Positions 9,436 to 16,452 of a DNA stretch of 64,000 nucleotides are shown in pieces. Positions within the stretch are counted from its first letter, which is position 1. Each line of letters opens with the position of its first letter. Origin of the DNA: CANNBR01 sp964604015. Its GTDB lineage: Bacteria > Babelota > Babeliae > Babelales > CAIQNR01. A program made the position numbers and the translations under genes. The stretch spans positions 62,001-126,000 of the forward strand of contig CAZRXF010000012.1 in assembly GCA_964604015.1 (NCBI GenBank), given 5' to 3'. A model generated the notes under the pieces. It was not told the DNA's origin. It did not search any database and saw only the letters and a list, made by a program, of their open reading frames with translations.

Positions 9436-10114
9436 CAACATTCCTTTCTTGGGTGATGAAATTTTTCAAAAAAGTGGTGCGATGCAGTAATGAGGCGCCG
9501 TGGGTACCAACTTCTTGTTGATGTTTATCAGTGGCGTAGCCCTTGTGAGAGCTCAGGGTATAGGAAGGGAATGAACGTTCCAGGCGGGAAATAAGCTCAT
9601 CACGCTTAACTTTTGCCAAAATTGAGGCAGCTGCAATAGAAATTGAGCGGCTTTCTCCATAGGGGAACGAGAGAATCTCGGGGGCAGAGGGCAGAAAAGG
9701 AACCTGGAGGGGCATAGCATCAATAACAATGAGCTCAGGGTACATGGCAGCAGGAAGAACAGAATAGAGCCCGTAAAGGGCCTGTTTCATGGCGATTTTG
9801 GTTGCCTGGTAGATGTTAACTCTATCAATTTCGTGGCTATCCACGATCCCGTAGCTAAACCAGCTATTTTCGATGATCCACTCGGTAGCCTTAACCCGTT
9901 TGTTTTCAGTCAGAATTTTAGAGTCTTTTAAAAGGGGGTGGGAGGAAAAGGGGAAAAGAACGACTGCGGCGGTGACTACAGGGCCTGCTAAACACCCCCT
10001 TCCAACCTCGTCTATACCACAGACATAAGCTTGTTTTTTCCAAGCAGCCTGTTCATAGAGGGTTGGATTGGGCTTTTTCTGCAGGGGGGTAGGCTTATTT
10101 AAAATCTTTTCCAT
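9395..10114 (-). CDS. rnhB: Ribonuclease HII
   Basis: Cuts the RNA strand of RNA-DNA hybrids and single ribonucleotides in DNA. The DEDD catalytic residues are visible: Asp35-Glu36 in the GIDEVGRG motif, Asp132 in V-I-D-A-M-P and Asp172 in A-K-V-K-R-D. The SSHKGYAT motif typical of HII enzymes lies near the C-terminus. 239 residues, including a short N-terminal extension and a polar C-terminal tail that overlaps the next gene. Confidence 0.96.
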   Translation of the reverse strand: MEKILNKPTPLQKKPNPTLYEQAAWKKQAYVCGIDEVGRGCLAGPVVTAAVVLFPFSSHPLLKDSKILTENKRVKATEWIIENSWFSYGIVDSHEIDRVNIYQATKIAMKQALYGLYSVLPAAMYPELIVIDAMPLQVPFLPSAPEILSFPYGESRSISIAAASILAKVKRDELISRLERSFPSYTLSSHKGYATDKHQQEVGTHGASLLHRTTFLKNFITQERNVDESSSDKQTSLFC

Positions 10115-10238
10115 TTGACAACTATATGTTTGTCTGTACTCTATTAGAAATATACGCAGATGGTTTTTACCAGTTAGATGAGCTCTTTATGTGCCATAGA
10201 ATTAAAGAGAGTAAAACTTTGTAAGAAGGAGTCAAATT

Positions 10239-10910
10239 ATGTCATCGACCGCCTTACGTGTAAAAGAGTTGTTGCGAGAAAAGGGTTGGACGACCAAAGT
10301 ACTCGCAGAAAAGACCGGGATGTCCGAAAGTTACCTGACCCACATTAAAAATGGGACCAGGCGCTGGAATGAAGACTCCCTTAAAAAGCTTGCCAATGCT
10401 TTCGAAATTACCCCGATAGATCTTTTTGCTGAAAGACGCAAAAGAACGGACAATATCGATAATAATGTGAGTATGCCACAACATTCTGATGTTGAGCTCA
10501 AAGTGCAAGTGGTTCCAGTGGTCGGTGAGATCCCTTCTAACCCATCTCCTTATAATAACCAGCTTATGCAAACGACAACTGGCTACAAAGATGTGTTTGT
10601 TCCGACTTTAAATTCGAACGATGCGGCTATGTTTGCGCTTGCCGTTGACAACAATTTGCTCGCTCCTGCCTTTGTAAAAGGGGACTTGCTTATTGTTTCT
10701 CCTGAAATTTGGACCCGCTCTGGTGATATCGCTGCCGTTGAATTCGGCAATGACGCTCCAGTAAAGGCTGTTATGCAAGTGACCTTTAGCGAAGACTTTA
10801 TTGTGCTTGAGTCTCCAAGCAGAAAACAAGCTCCTGTCGCTTTGGTTCGGGGAAAAGATCATTTCAGGATTATTGGTCGCGTGATTCAACGCATCCAAAA
10901 GTTCGTTTAA
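10239..10910 (+). CDS. HTH (XRE) regulator with LexA/CI-type S24 domain lacking the catalytic Ser
   Basis: 223 residues; ATG after AAGGAG with eight bases of spacing. Residues 7-65 form a Cro/CI-type helix-turn-helix (L-A-E-K-T-G-M-S-E-S-Y-L-T-H-I-K-N-G). A linker leads to an S24/LexA-like fold at about 90-220. At the position of the nucleophilic serine there is Asn139, while Lys176 is kept exactly 37 residues later, as in E. coli LexA (Ser119/Lys156), and the Gly-Asp at 148-149 also aligns. I infer a regulator that binds DNA and dimerises but cannot cleave itself. Its targets are unknown; a terminator separates it from rpsF. Confidence 0.85.
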   Translation: MSSTALRVKELLREKGWTTKVLAEKTGMSESYLTHIKNGTRRWNEDSLKKLANAFEITPIDLFAERRKRTDNIDNNVSMPQHSDVELKVQVVPVVGEIPSNPSPYNNQLMQTTTGYKDVFVPTLNSNDAAMFALAVDNNLLAPAFVKGDLLIVSPEIWTRSGDIAAVEFGNDAPVKAVMQVTFSEDFIVLESPSRKQAPVALVRGKDHFRIIGRVIQRIQKFV

Positions 10911-10941
10911 GCTTTCTGCTTGCCAAAAACTTGAATAAGAG

Positions 10942-10973
10942 GCTCCAGATGATGTCTGGGGCTATCTTTTTTT
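10942..10973 (+). terminator. Intrinsic terminator after the HTH regulator
   Basis: GCTCCAGA and TCTGGGGC form an eight-base-pair stem (one G-T pair) with a five-base loop, followed by TATCTTTTTTT. Confidence 0.8.
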
Positions 10974-11034
10974 GAAGGTCCTGGTACCTTAAATACCTAG
11001 CAGTTTGCTAAATAAAAAAACCTGAGTGTTGATT

Positions 11035-11040
11035 TATAAT
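11035..11040 (+). promoter_or_regulatory. Candidate -10 box for rpsF-rpsR
   Basis: A perfect TATAAT lies 46 bases before the rpsF start. No good -35 is seen at 16-18 bases upstream. A short GC hairpin (GCCGC/GCGGC, 11041-11056) lies directly downstream, around the expected transcription start. Confidence 0.45.
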
Positions 11041-11086
11041 GCCGCGCTGTTGCGGCGTTTCCACTTAGTAAACCATAAGGGTGTCA

Positions 11087-11623
11087 ATGAATCGTTACGA
11101 GATTCTCATCTTAACCGTCCCTCATATGACTGAGGACGAGTCTGCCGCTATCGAACGCGGTATCGAAAAAATCGCAAAAGGTATTCCTGGTAGCACGCTT
11201 CTTTCCTATGACAAATGGGGTAAGTGCAGATTGGCTTATGCTATCAATGATCATGAGTACGGTCTTTATTTCTTGGTGCGCTTTGAATTAGCAGATCCAA
11301 AGAAACTTTTTGATGAAGTGCATGCGCTTCTGACGACCAAGTACAATGAGTCAGTTATTCGCCTTTTAACAAAGAAAATGGATCCAAAAGAGCCATTGGT
11401 GTACCAACGCACTGAAGTTGTTGAAGAAACACGCGATGTCGGCGATTTCTTGCGTCGCAACAAAATGGAAGGCTTGCTGTCTTCCGTTCCTGGTGAAGGT
11501 GGCGAACGTTCTGAAGGACGCGGTGATAGACCTCGTTATTCTTCTTACAACCGCCGTCCACGCAGAGAAGAATCTTTCTCTTCAGCTGAAAAACCAAGCA
11601 ACGATACAGAAGCAGGTGCATAA
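11087..11623 (+). CDS. rpsF: 30S ribosomal protein S6
   Basis: 178 residues from ATG 11087 (GTG 11081 is in frame, but TAAGG is better spaced for 11087). The N-terminal 100 residues are the S6 ferredoxin-like fold, opening M-N-R-Y-E-I-L-I-L. After residue 130 comes a low-complexity Gly/Arg/Ser-rich tail, longer than in E. coli and probably disordered or RNA-contacting. S6 binds 16S rRNA as a dimer with S18, whose gene follows with a one-base overlap. Confidence 0.95.
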   Translation: MNRYEILILTVPHMTEDESAAIERGIEKIAKGIPGSTLLSYDKWGKCRLAYAINDHEYGLYFLVRFELADPKKLFDEVHALLTTKYNESVIRLLTKKMDPKEPLVYQRTEVVEETRDVGDFLRRNKMEGLLSSVPGEGGERSEGRGDRPRYSSYNRRPRREESFSSAEKPSNDTEAGA

Positions 11624-11910
11624 TGACCAAGAAAATGAAATTAAAGGTAAGTGCTCGCCTTTTAAAAAAGAAGAGCCGTCGTGGTACTTCTAACCAAAGA
11701 AAGCAATGCCGCTTTTGTGCTGGTCCAGAACAAGAAATCTTGCTGAACTACAAAAACTCGCACATTCTCAGACATTTTTTGACTGAGCGTGGAAAGATTT
11801 TGCCTTCACGCATTTCAGGTAATTGCGCATTCCATCAACGTGGATTGGGCGATGCGATCAAATGTGCTCGCACCATGGCACTTCTGCCATACTGTTCATC
11901 TCGCTACTAA
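11623..11910 (+). CDS. rpsR: 30S ribosomal protein S18
   Basis: 95 residues, with the conserved core ending in A-R-T-M-A-L-L-P-Y and the ERGKILPSRISG segment. The N-terminal C-R-F-C pair plus a later Cys and His suggest a zinc-binding (C+) S18. The start codon overlaps the rpsF stop (TAATG), the usual translational coupling of this pair. Confidence 0.96.
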   Translation: MTKKMKLKVSARLLKKKSRRGTSNQRKQCRFCAGPEQEILLNYKNSHILRHFLTERGKILPSRISGNCAFHQRGLGDAIKCARTMALLPYCSSRY

Positions 11911-11936
11911 CGAGATTGTATCAGTAGCTTCTTACT

Positions 11937-12710
11937 ATGAAACATTCGTACAAGCTCGTTCTTGCTTATGATGGGACTGATTATTACGGCTGGCAAAGGC
12001 AAAAAGAGCATCGTTCTGTTGATGCAGTAGTAAGAAAAACTTTTTTGAGAAGCTTCTTTCAAAAGGATCTCCTTTTGGTGGGAGCTTCTCGTACTGATGC
12101 GGGTGTTCATGCTCGTGGTCAGGTGGTTCGCATCAGAACCGCACTTCCTCTTCCTCCTGAAAAAATTCTTTTTGTACTCAATCGAGCATTACCGCAAGAT
12201 ATTAAAGTGTTGTCTTGTGAGTCGGTGGATGCAGTGTTTCATCCGCAGCGTAATGTGGTGCGTAAAACCTATTCCTATACGTTTTCTTTAGAAAAAGTAT
12301 CTCCCATGGAAACGCGTTACAGCTGGCAGTTTCCTCATGAGCTTTGTTTTAATCGATTGCAGGAAGCGCTTTCGATATTTATTGGAACGCATGATTTCAG
12401 GAATTTTTGTCGTGAAATAGAGGACAAAATAACGATACGTACTATTGAACAGATTAGAGTCGAGCGTTCTGCGTGTGGCAAGAAATGCACTATTTTTATT
12501 ACGGGTCCTTCATTTTTGCGTCACATGATTCGAAGAATTGTCGGGGGATCACTTGCAGTTGCAAGTTCAGATACCTTGTCTGTTTCTGATTTACAGAAGT
12601 TATTGGATGGTACTTCTGAATGCGTAAAATTAATGGTTACTGCGCCGGCACAAGGGTTGTGTCTAGAGTCGATTGAATATGAATCTGTAAAGCCAACGAT
12701 GGGCATCTAA
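11937..12710 (+). CDS. truA: tRNA pseudouridine(38-40) synthase TruA
   Basis: 257 residues, normal length. The nucleophile Asp54 lies in S-R-T-D-A-G-V-H-A, and the N-terminus Y-D-G-T-D-Y-Y-G-W-Q is characteristic. It modifies uridines in the tRNA anticodon stem-loop. No clear Shine-Dalgarno site is seen; it follows rpsR by 26 bases and may be read from the same transcript. Confidence 0.95.
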   Translation: MKHSYKLVLAYDGTDYYGWQRQKEHRSVDAVVRKTFLRSFFQKDLLLVGASRTDAGVHARGQVVRIRTALPLPPEKILFVLNRALPQDIKVLSCESVDAVFHPQRNVVRKTYSYTFSLEKVSPMETRYSWQFPHELCFNRLQEALSIFIGTHDFRNFCREIEDKITIRTIEQIRVERSACGKKCTIFITGPSFLRHMIRRIVGGSLAVASSDTLSVSDLQKLLDGTSECVKLMVTAPAQGLCLESIEYESVKPTMGI

Positions 12711-12737
12711 GTTGATTCTTATAAAGTATTGGGTGGA

Positions 12738-12803
12738 ATGGTTCTTGTTTTGATAGTTTTATGTGTGTTGTATAGGGTGTTAGCTCCTGAAGAAGGTAAC
12801 TAA
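12738..12803 (+). CDS. Possible 21-residue hydrophobic peptide
   Basis: In the gap between truA and the GNAT gene, ATG-GTT-CTT and on reads a hydrophobic helix followed by L-Y-R-V-L-A-P-E-E-G-N and a stop. The only purine-rich site (GGTGGA) abuts the ATG. It could be a small membrane peptide or chance. Confidence 0.25.
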   Translation: MVLVLIVLCVLYRVLAPEEGN

Positions 12804-12838
12804 CAAGGGATGTAAAACAAAACGGAGTGAGAAGGTAT

Positions 12839-13420
12839 ATGGTATTAGGAAAACGAACGATAAAAGTAGCGGTTTTAGCAGTCGGTCTTGTTCTTGGTGG
12901 GTACTATGGCTACCAGTGGTATCAAAGTTACAGCAGTGAGCAGGGTGATATTCGCTCGTACAAGGCTGGGATAGACGAACAGTACATCAAACGAGAGTTT
13001 CAGGAAAATTGGTATACCTTGATTGCAAATCCTTCCTATGATGTTGATTTTATGCTTCAAAGAAGGGCTCCTAATAACTACGAGCCGCAATACTTTGGGA
13101 AAATGGACATCAAGATGTTGTATCATGACAATCGACCGATTGGATTTATCACCTACTACATGCAAACAAGCTACCAAGGTGACATTCTCTTCTTAGTGAT
13201 AGATAAAGAGTTCAGAGGTAAGCGCTATGGTGAAAAATTACTGAACTATGCCTTCGACCAGATGAAAAAAGAGGGTGCAAAAACAGTTAAGATCTTCACA
13301 AGAACGGAAAACACGGCGGCACAGCGTTTGTATACGCGCATCGGCTTTGTAGAAACAGGCCGTCTTTCAAAAGATATTCAGCCAAAAGAAGGCGGAATTT
13401 TCTATCGCAAAGAACTGTAG
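12839..13420 (+). CDS. Membrane-anchored GNAT-family N-acetyltransferase
   Basis: 193 residues from ATG 12839, with GAGAAGG just upstream; GTG 12827 is the alternative. Residues 9-25 form a single transmembrane or signal segment, so the enzyme is probably exported or anchored. The C-terminal 100 residues are a GNAT fold: the acetyl-CoA loop F-R-G-K-R-Y-G-E-K-L-L (Arg in place of the usual middle Gly) and the closing T-A-A-Q-R-L-Y-T-R-I-G-F. The substrate is unknown; an extracytoplasmic acetyltransferase would be unusual because acetyl-CoA is cytoplasmic, so the catalytic domain may face inwards. Confidence 0.82.
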   Translation: MVLGKRTIKVAVLAVGLVLGGYYGYQWYQSYSSEQGDIRSYKAGIDEQYIKREFQENWYTLIANPSYDVDFMLQRRAPNNYEPQYFGKMDIKMLYHDNRPIGFITYYMQTSYQGDILFLVIDKEFRGKRYGEKLLNYAFDQMKKEGAKTVKIFTRTENTAAQRLYTRIGFVETGRLSKDIQPKEGGIFYRKEL

Positions 13421-13436
13421 AAAATTAAAGAGTATC

Positions 13437-13478
13437 GATAATAAAAAAGGCTCTGTAAAAAGAGCCTTTTTTATTATG
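13437..13478. terminator. Bidirectional terminator
   Basis: AAAAAAGGCTCT and AGAGCCTTTTTT form a long stem with A- and T-runs on the two sides, between the convergent GNAT gene and the minus-strand exported-protein gene. Confidence 0.9.
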
Positions 13479-13493
13479 CATATTCAGGAGATG

Positions 13494-13883
13494 TTATTTT
13501 TGGCTAGAAGCGTTTGTCGCTTGAGTAGCAATGGCAGCGGCTTTTGCTGCACGAGCTGCTTGTCGAGCAGTTACTCGTTGCATTATTTGACTTGCTGTAT
13601 AGCGTGAATGATGTGTTTTTCCGTTGCCCCTTCTCAATCCACGAGTATCAGTTCCTTCATGCTCCATTTTTGCACTTTCAACAGTGCGTTCTTGGCCTCT
13701 TACTCGTTGCTGGGATAGCTGAGAATCTTTTGGGTGTTTACGAGCGAAATTACTGCTACCTTCTAATGTGGCCCTTTGATCTTTTCGAGAAAGAGATCGG
13801 TCTACAGGAAACTCTGCTTTGTCTGAGGCATAAGCAGTCAGTGAAACAAGAGAAAAAGCTAATGCGGTCATTGTCTTGATCAT
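13494..13883 (-). CDS. Exported basic low-complexity protein, paralogue 1
   Basis: 129 residues. The N-terminal signal peptide ends near S-L-T-A-Y-A-S. The mature part is hydrophilic, rich in Arg, Ser, Gln and Ala, with an alanine/arginine-rich helix at the C-terminus (T-A-R-Q-A-A-R-A-A-K-A-A-A). Its signal peptide closely resembles that of the next gene upstream (F-S-L-x-S-L-T-A-Y-x-S-D), suggesting a paralogous pair. Unknown function; secreted and possibly nucleic-acid or surface binding from its charge. Confidence 0.65.
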   Translation of the reverse strand: MIKTMTALAFSLVSLTAYASDKAEFPVDRSLSRKDQRATLEGSSNFARKHPKDSQLSQQRVRGQERTVESAKMEHEGTDTRGLRRGNGKTHHSRYTASQIMQRVTARQAARAAKAAAIATQATNASSQK

Positions 13884-13904
13884 AAAGTACCTATCTAAAA
13901 ATAA

Positions 13905-13927
13905 TAAAAGCCCTAGGAGAGCTTTTA
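13905..13927 (-). terminator. Hairpin terminator between the paralogous exported genes
   Basis: TAAAAGC (13905-13911) pairs with GCTTTTA (13921-13927). Read on the minus strand it is followed by TTATTATTTTTA, fitting termination of the 13947-14396 gene. Confidence 0.55.
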
Positions 13928-13946
13928 ACGATGTGTAGGAGTATTT

Positions 13947-14396
13947 TTACTCGCCTTGTTTTGCGTCAGCTGCTCTTCGAGCGGTGATAGCCAATGTGCG
14001 GGCGCTAACTTTTTTTCCAAATGCTGCTGAAGGAAGCGGAGAGTTTAACGTTCTGTTCTGTTCTAAGGCGGACTGGGGAAGGCATTTTTTAGGTGAAGTG
14101 CTTCGTGATCGGGCAGCTTCTTCTTGTTGATTTCTTTCTTCTTCTAAAGCAGCAGCACTTTGAGTTCTTGCAAGATCGTTTCTTTTACGTTGTGCTGCTC
14201 GTTTAACTTGTCGTTCACTCCACTGTGCGTCGAAATCGAATTGGCCTTCGAATTTGGCAAGAGCCTGAGCAGATTGCGCAGAAATACCACTATCTCGACC
14301 ATTGTATTCGCTGTCTGAATAGTCGTCCTCTGAGTAATCTGAACCATAGGCAGTCAGTGAAGCGAGTGAAAAAAACAATGCCATGTATTGTTTCAT
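13947..14396 (-). CDS. Exported low-complexity protein, paralogue 2
   Basis: 149 residues; AAAAGGA eight bases before the ATG. Signal peptide M-K-Q-Y-M-A-L-F-F-S-L-A-S-L-T-A-Y-G-S, then an acidic Ser/Asp/Tyr-rich stretch (about 20-35) and a basic Gln/Arg-rich remainder ending in S-A-R-T-L-A-I-T-A-R-R-A-A. No known domain. The paralogous signal peptide and similar basic C-terminus pair it with the adjacent gene. Confidence 0.65.
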   Translation of the reverse strand: MKQYMALFFSLASLTAYGSDYSEDDYSDSEYNGRDSGISAQSAQALAKFEGQFDFDAQWSERQVKRAAQRKRNDLARTQSAAALEEERNQQEEAARSRSTSPKKCLPQSALEQNRTLNSPLPSAAFGKKVSARTLAITARRAADAKQGE

Positions 14397-14551
14397 AACA
14401 AAATCCTTTTAGTAATTTGAAATATAAGAAGCGATTAGTATAAATATTTTTTTTAGGTTTAATAGAGATTTCTAAAAGAAATGAGCGACATTTTTATCGA
14501 CTTGGCCAGAGGGCATTGAATTTCTTCAGGGTGAACAACGAGAGGGCGTAA

Positions 14552-14899
14552 CTAATTTTTTTTCTGTGCATCATCGTATGCAAGGGCAAGTTTAACTTGT
14601 AGGTCGGAATAGTTCTCAAGGGCTTTCGTCGTTCTGCGAACCGCGTTGCTATAATTTTCTTCAGCTTCTAATAGCGCTCCTTCATAAGGTTTGCTTTTTT
14701 GTGAAAGGAGGATAGAGAGAGCTTCTTTAGAGCTTTTTTGAGCTTCTTGTGCTTTTAAGTATTGGTCATAAGCCTGAGAGAGCGCTGCTGTGTCGTCCTC
14801 ATTGAAAAGATTTGCATACTGAGGAGCAGCTCCCAAGAGAGGGAAGGTGACAAGGGCGCAGAAACTATAAGTTAATGCGTAATAATAGTATTTTTTCAT
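14552..14899 (-). CDS. Exported coiled-coil protein
   Basis: 115 residues from ATG 14899, with AAAGGAG seven bases upstream. A signal peptide with four consecutive tyrosines near the start and likely cleavage near L-L-G-A-A precedes a single long predicted helix rich in Ala, Glu, Lys and Gln (residues 35-112) with heptad-like leucines. Unknown family. Confidence 0.65.
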   Translation of the reverse strand: MKKYYYYALTYSFCALVTFPLLGAAPQYANLFNEDDTAALSQAYDQYLKAQEAQKSSKEALSILLSQKSKPYEGALLEAEENYSNAVRRTTKALENYSDLQVKLALAYDDAQKKN

Positions 14900-14982
14900 A
14901 GACAACTCCTTTTTTTATGATTCAGGAAATTTTACATCCTGAGTATATGAAATTTTTTAATACTAAGGATTTCTGTGTTCTA

Positions 14983-15333
14983 CTAAGAAGATTCAGTGAA
15001 TGCATTGGGAATGTACGTGATATGGAAATCGTTACCCTCGACAAGTGCAACATCGAATCGAACTGTTGTATTCTCAATGGCATTACGAACAAGAAAGTGC
15101 TTTGCAGTGAAGATAATCTTCTTTTGTTTTGTGGGAGTGACAACTTCTGAAAGGCCACTGGTTCCAAATACACGTGCTTTTACTTCGACAAAAACAACGA
15201 GATCTTTTTTGCGGGCGATGATATCTACTTCACCACCACGAATACGGTAATTGCGTTCAAGAATGGAGAAGCCATCTTTCGCAAGAGAAATTGCAACAGC
15301 GTCTTCGCCCGCTGGGCCTAGGGTACGTGACAT
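14983..15333 (-). CDS. yraN: YraN (UPF0102) family nuclease-like protein
   Basis: 116 residues. The PD-(D/E)xK-like core reads G-G-E-V-D-I-I-A-R-K-K-D with V-F-V-E-V-K-A-R, the signature of UPF0102. The N-terminal G-x-x-G-E-D-A-V-A is also conserved. A role in DNA processing is often proposed but not settled. It begins three bases after the stop of the BamD-like gene. Confidence 0.9.
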   Translation of the reverse strand: MSRTLGPAGEDAVAISLAKDGFSILERNYRIRGGEVDIIARKKDLVVFVEVKARVFGTSGLSEVVTPTKQKKIIFTAKHFLVRNAIENTTVRFDVALVEGNDFHITYIPNAFTESS

Positions 15334-15336
15334 GAT

Positions 15337-16278
15337 TTAAAATCGAGCAACGTAGTTAGGAATTGCCTTCTTTGCTTGAGCTAAGCGAACTTCCTCAGGA
15401 AAGCGGGTCGTCAATTCTTGAGAGATACGAGTAATGCGCGGTTCATCGCGCTGTGCTTGTGCAAGGCGTAGTTCGCATTCAAGAAATTTTGGTTCAAGAT
15501 CGGATCGCTTTGGAAGCAGGGAACCACGCATGCTTGCAAGCCGTTTTTCAGCTGCCTTAAAGCTCTGTTTTTTTAGATAGAAATCGAACACCACCACATC
15601 ATGTTCATAGAGCCGTGTTTGGCAATGATATTTGATCGATTCAACGTCGTATGCGTATTTTTTAAAAATGGTGTTGTTGCCTTCCAAGAATGCATCGGCA
15701 AGTGCAATCGTTTTATGGGTTGCTGTTTGGTCGCGGTCTTGTTGGAGCATTGAATAGAAATTGCTCAATATACCTTTATATTTTGCGTAGGCTGCTTTTT
15801 CTTTGTCCCCTGGGTACAAGTTAATGTACTCGTCGTACAACTTTGCTGCTCCTTTTAAATTTCCTTCTTGGAAGGTGATATCGGCAATTTCAAGTTTTAC
15901 GTTTTTAACGACGGTGGTGTTCTTGGTTTTCTTTTCAAGTTTTTTCAAGAAATTAAGGGCATCGTCATACCAACCAAGGGTGATACTAATGTCGGCAACC
16001 GTTCTCAACTCTGGTTCTGACAACCCCTTTAACACTTTTCCTGAAGTCAGGTGACGGTACTGCTTTTTAAGAGCAATACGTTCTTTGCGCGTGATATCTT
16101 TTTTAGTCAGAAAGGTTGGCGCTTCTTTGATTGACTGCACAGCGGAAACTTTTGGGGCCTCTGCTTGGGCGACAGTTACGGGTTCCTGTTGTTCCCCTTC
16201 TGCATGAGTGGTGTATGTCCACGCAGGAATGAATAACCCTACGATGAAAAAACGGGATACCAGAGCGAGAAAACGCAT
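15337..16278 (-). CDS. BamD-like TPR periplasmic protein
   Basis: 313 residues from ATG 16278, with AGAGG six bases upstream. The signal peptide ends near T-T-H-A-E. The mature part is helical with TPR-like units (D-D-A-L-N-F-L-K-K-L, E-G-N-L-K-G-A-A-K-L-Y-D-E-Y, F-K-A-A-E-K-R-L). The unit spacing and the phrase Y-x-x-Y-I-N-L-Y-P resemble BamD/YfiO and related TPR proteins. There is no lipobox cysteine, so it would not be a lipoprotein as BamD is. Assignment to outer-membrane assembly is tentative. Confidence 0.6.
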   Translation of the reverse strand: MRFLALVSRFFIVGLFIPAWTYTTHAEGEQQEPVTVAQAEAPKVSAVQSIKEAPTFLTKKDITRKERIALKKQYRHLTSGKVLKGLSEPELRTVADISITLGWYDDALNFLKKLEKKTKNTTVVKNVKLEIADITFQEGNLKGAAKLYDEYINLYPGDKEKAAYAKYKGILSNFYSMLQQDRDQTATHKTIALADAFLEGNNTIFKKYAYDVESIKYHCQTRLYEHDVVVFDFYLKKQSFKAAEKRLASMRGSLLPKRSDLEPKFLECELRLAQAQRDEPRITRISQELTTRFPEEVRLAQAKKAIPNYVARF

Positions 16279-16452
16279 ACGCAACCTCTGTTCTTCTCAG
16301 GAATATGATTAGTTTCAAAATCATTCTGCAGGATAGCATATCACTTGGGGGCCTGCAACGAGGGTGGGCTCTACCAACATTTGCCCGAGTCTGTTATCTT
16401 GACTGAAGCAAGCCTAAAAAGGTGTCAGGAATCCAAGGCGTACGGGGAGCAG

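Noticed and set aside
11041..11056. GCCGC/GCGGC hairpin before rpsF as an S6:S18 autoregulatory leader
   Set aside because: The hairpin sits at the expected transcription start and I could not recover the conserved CCG-bulge structure; too weak to list.
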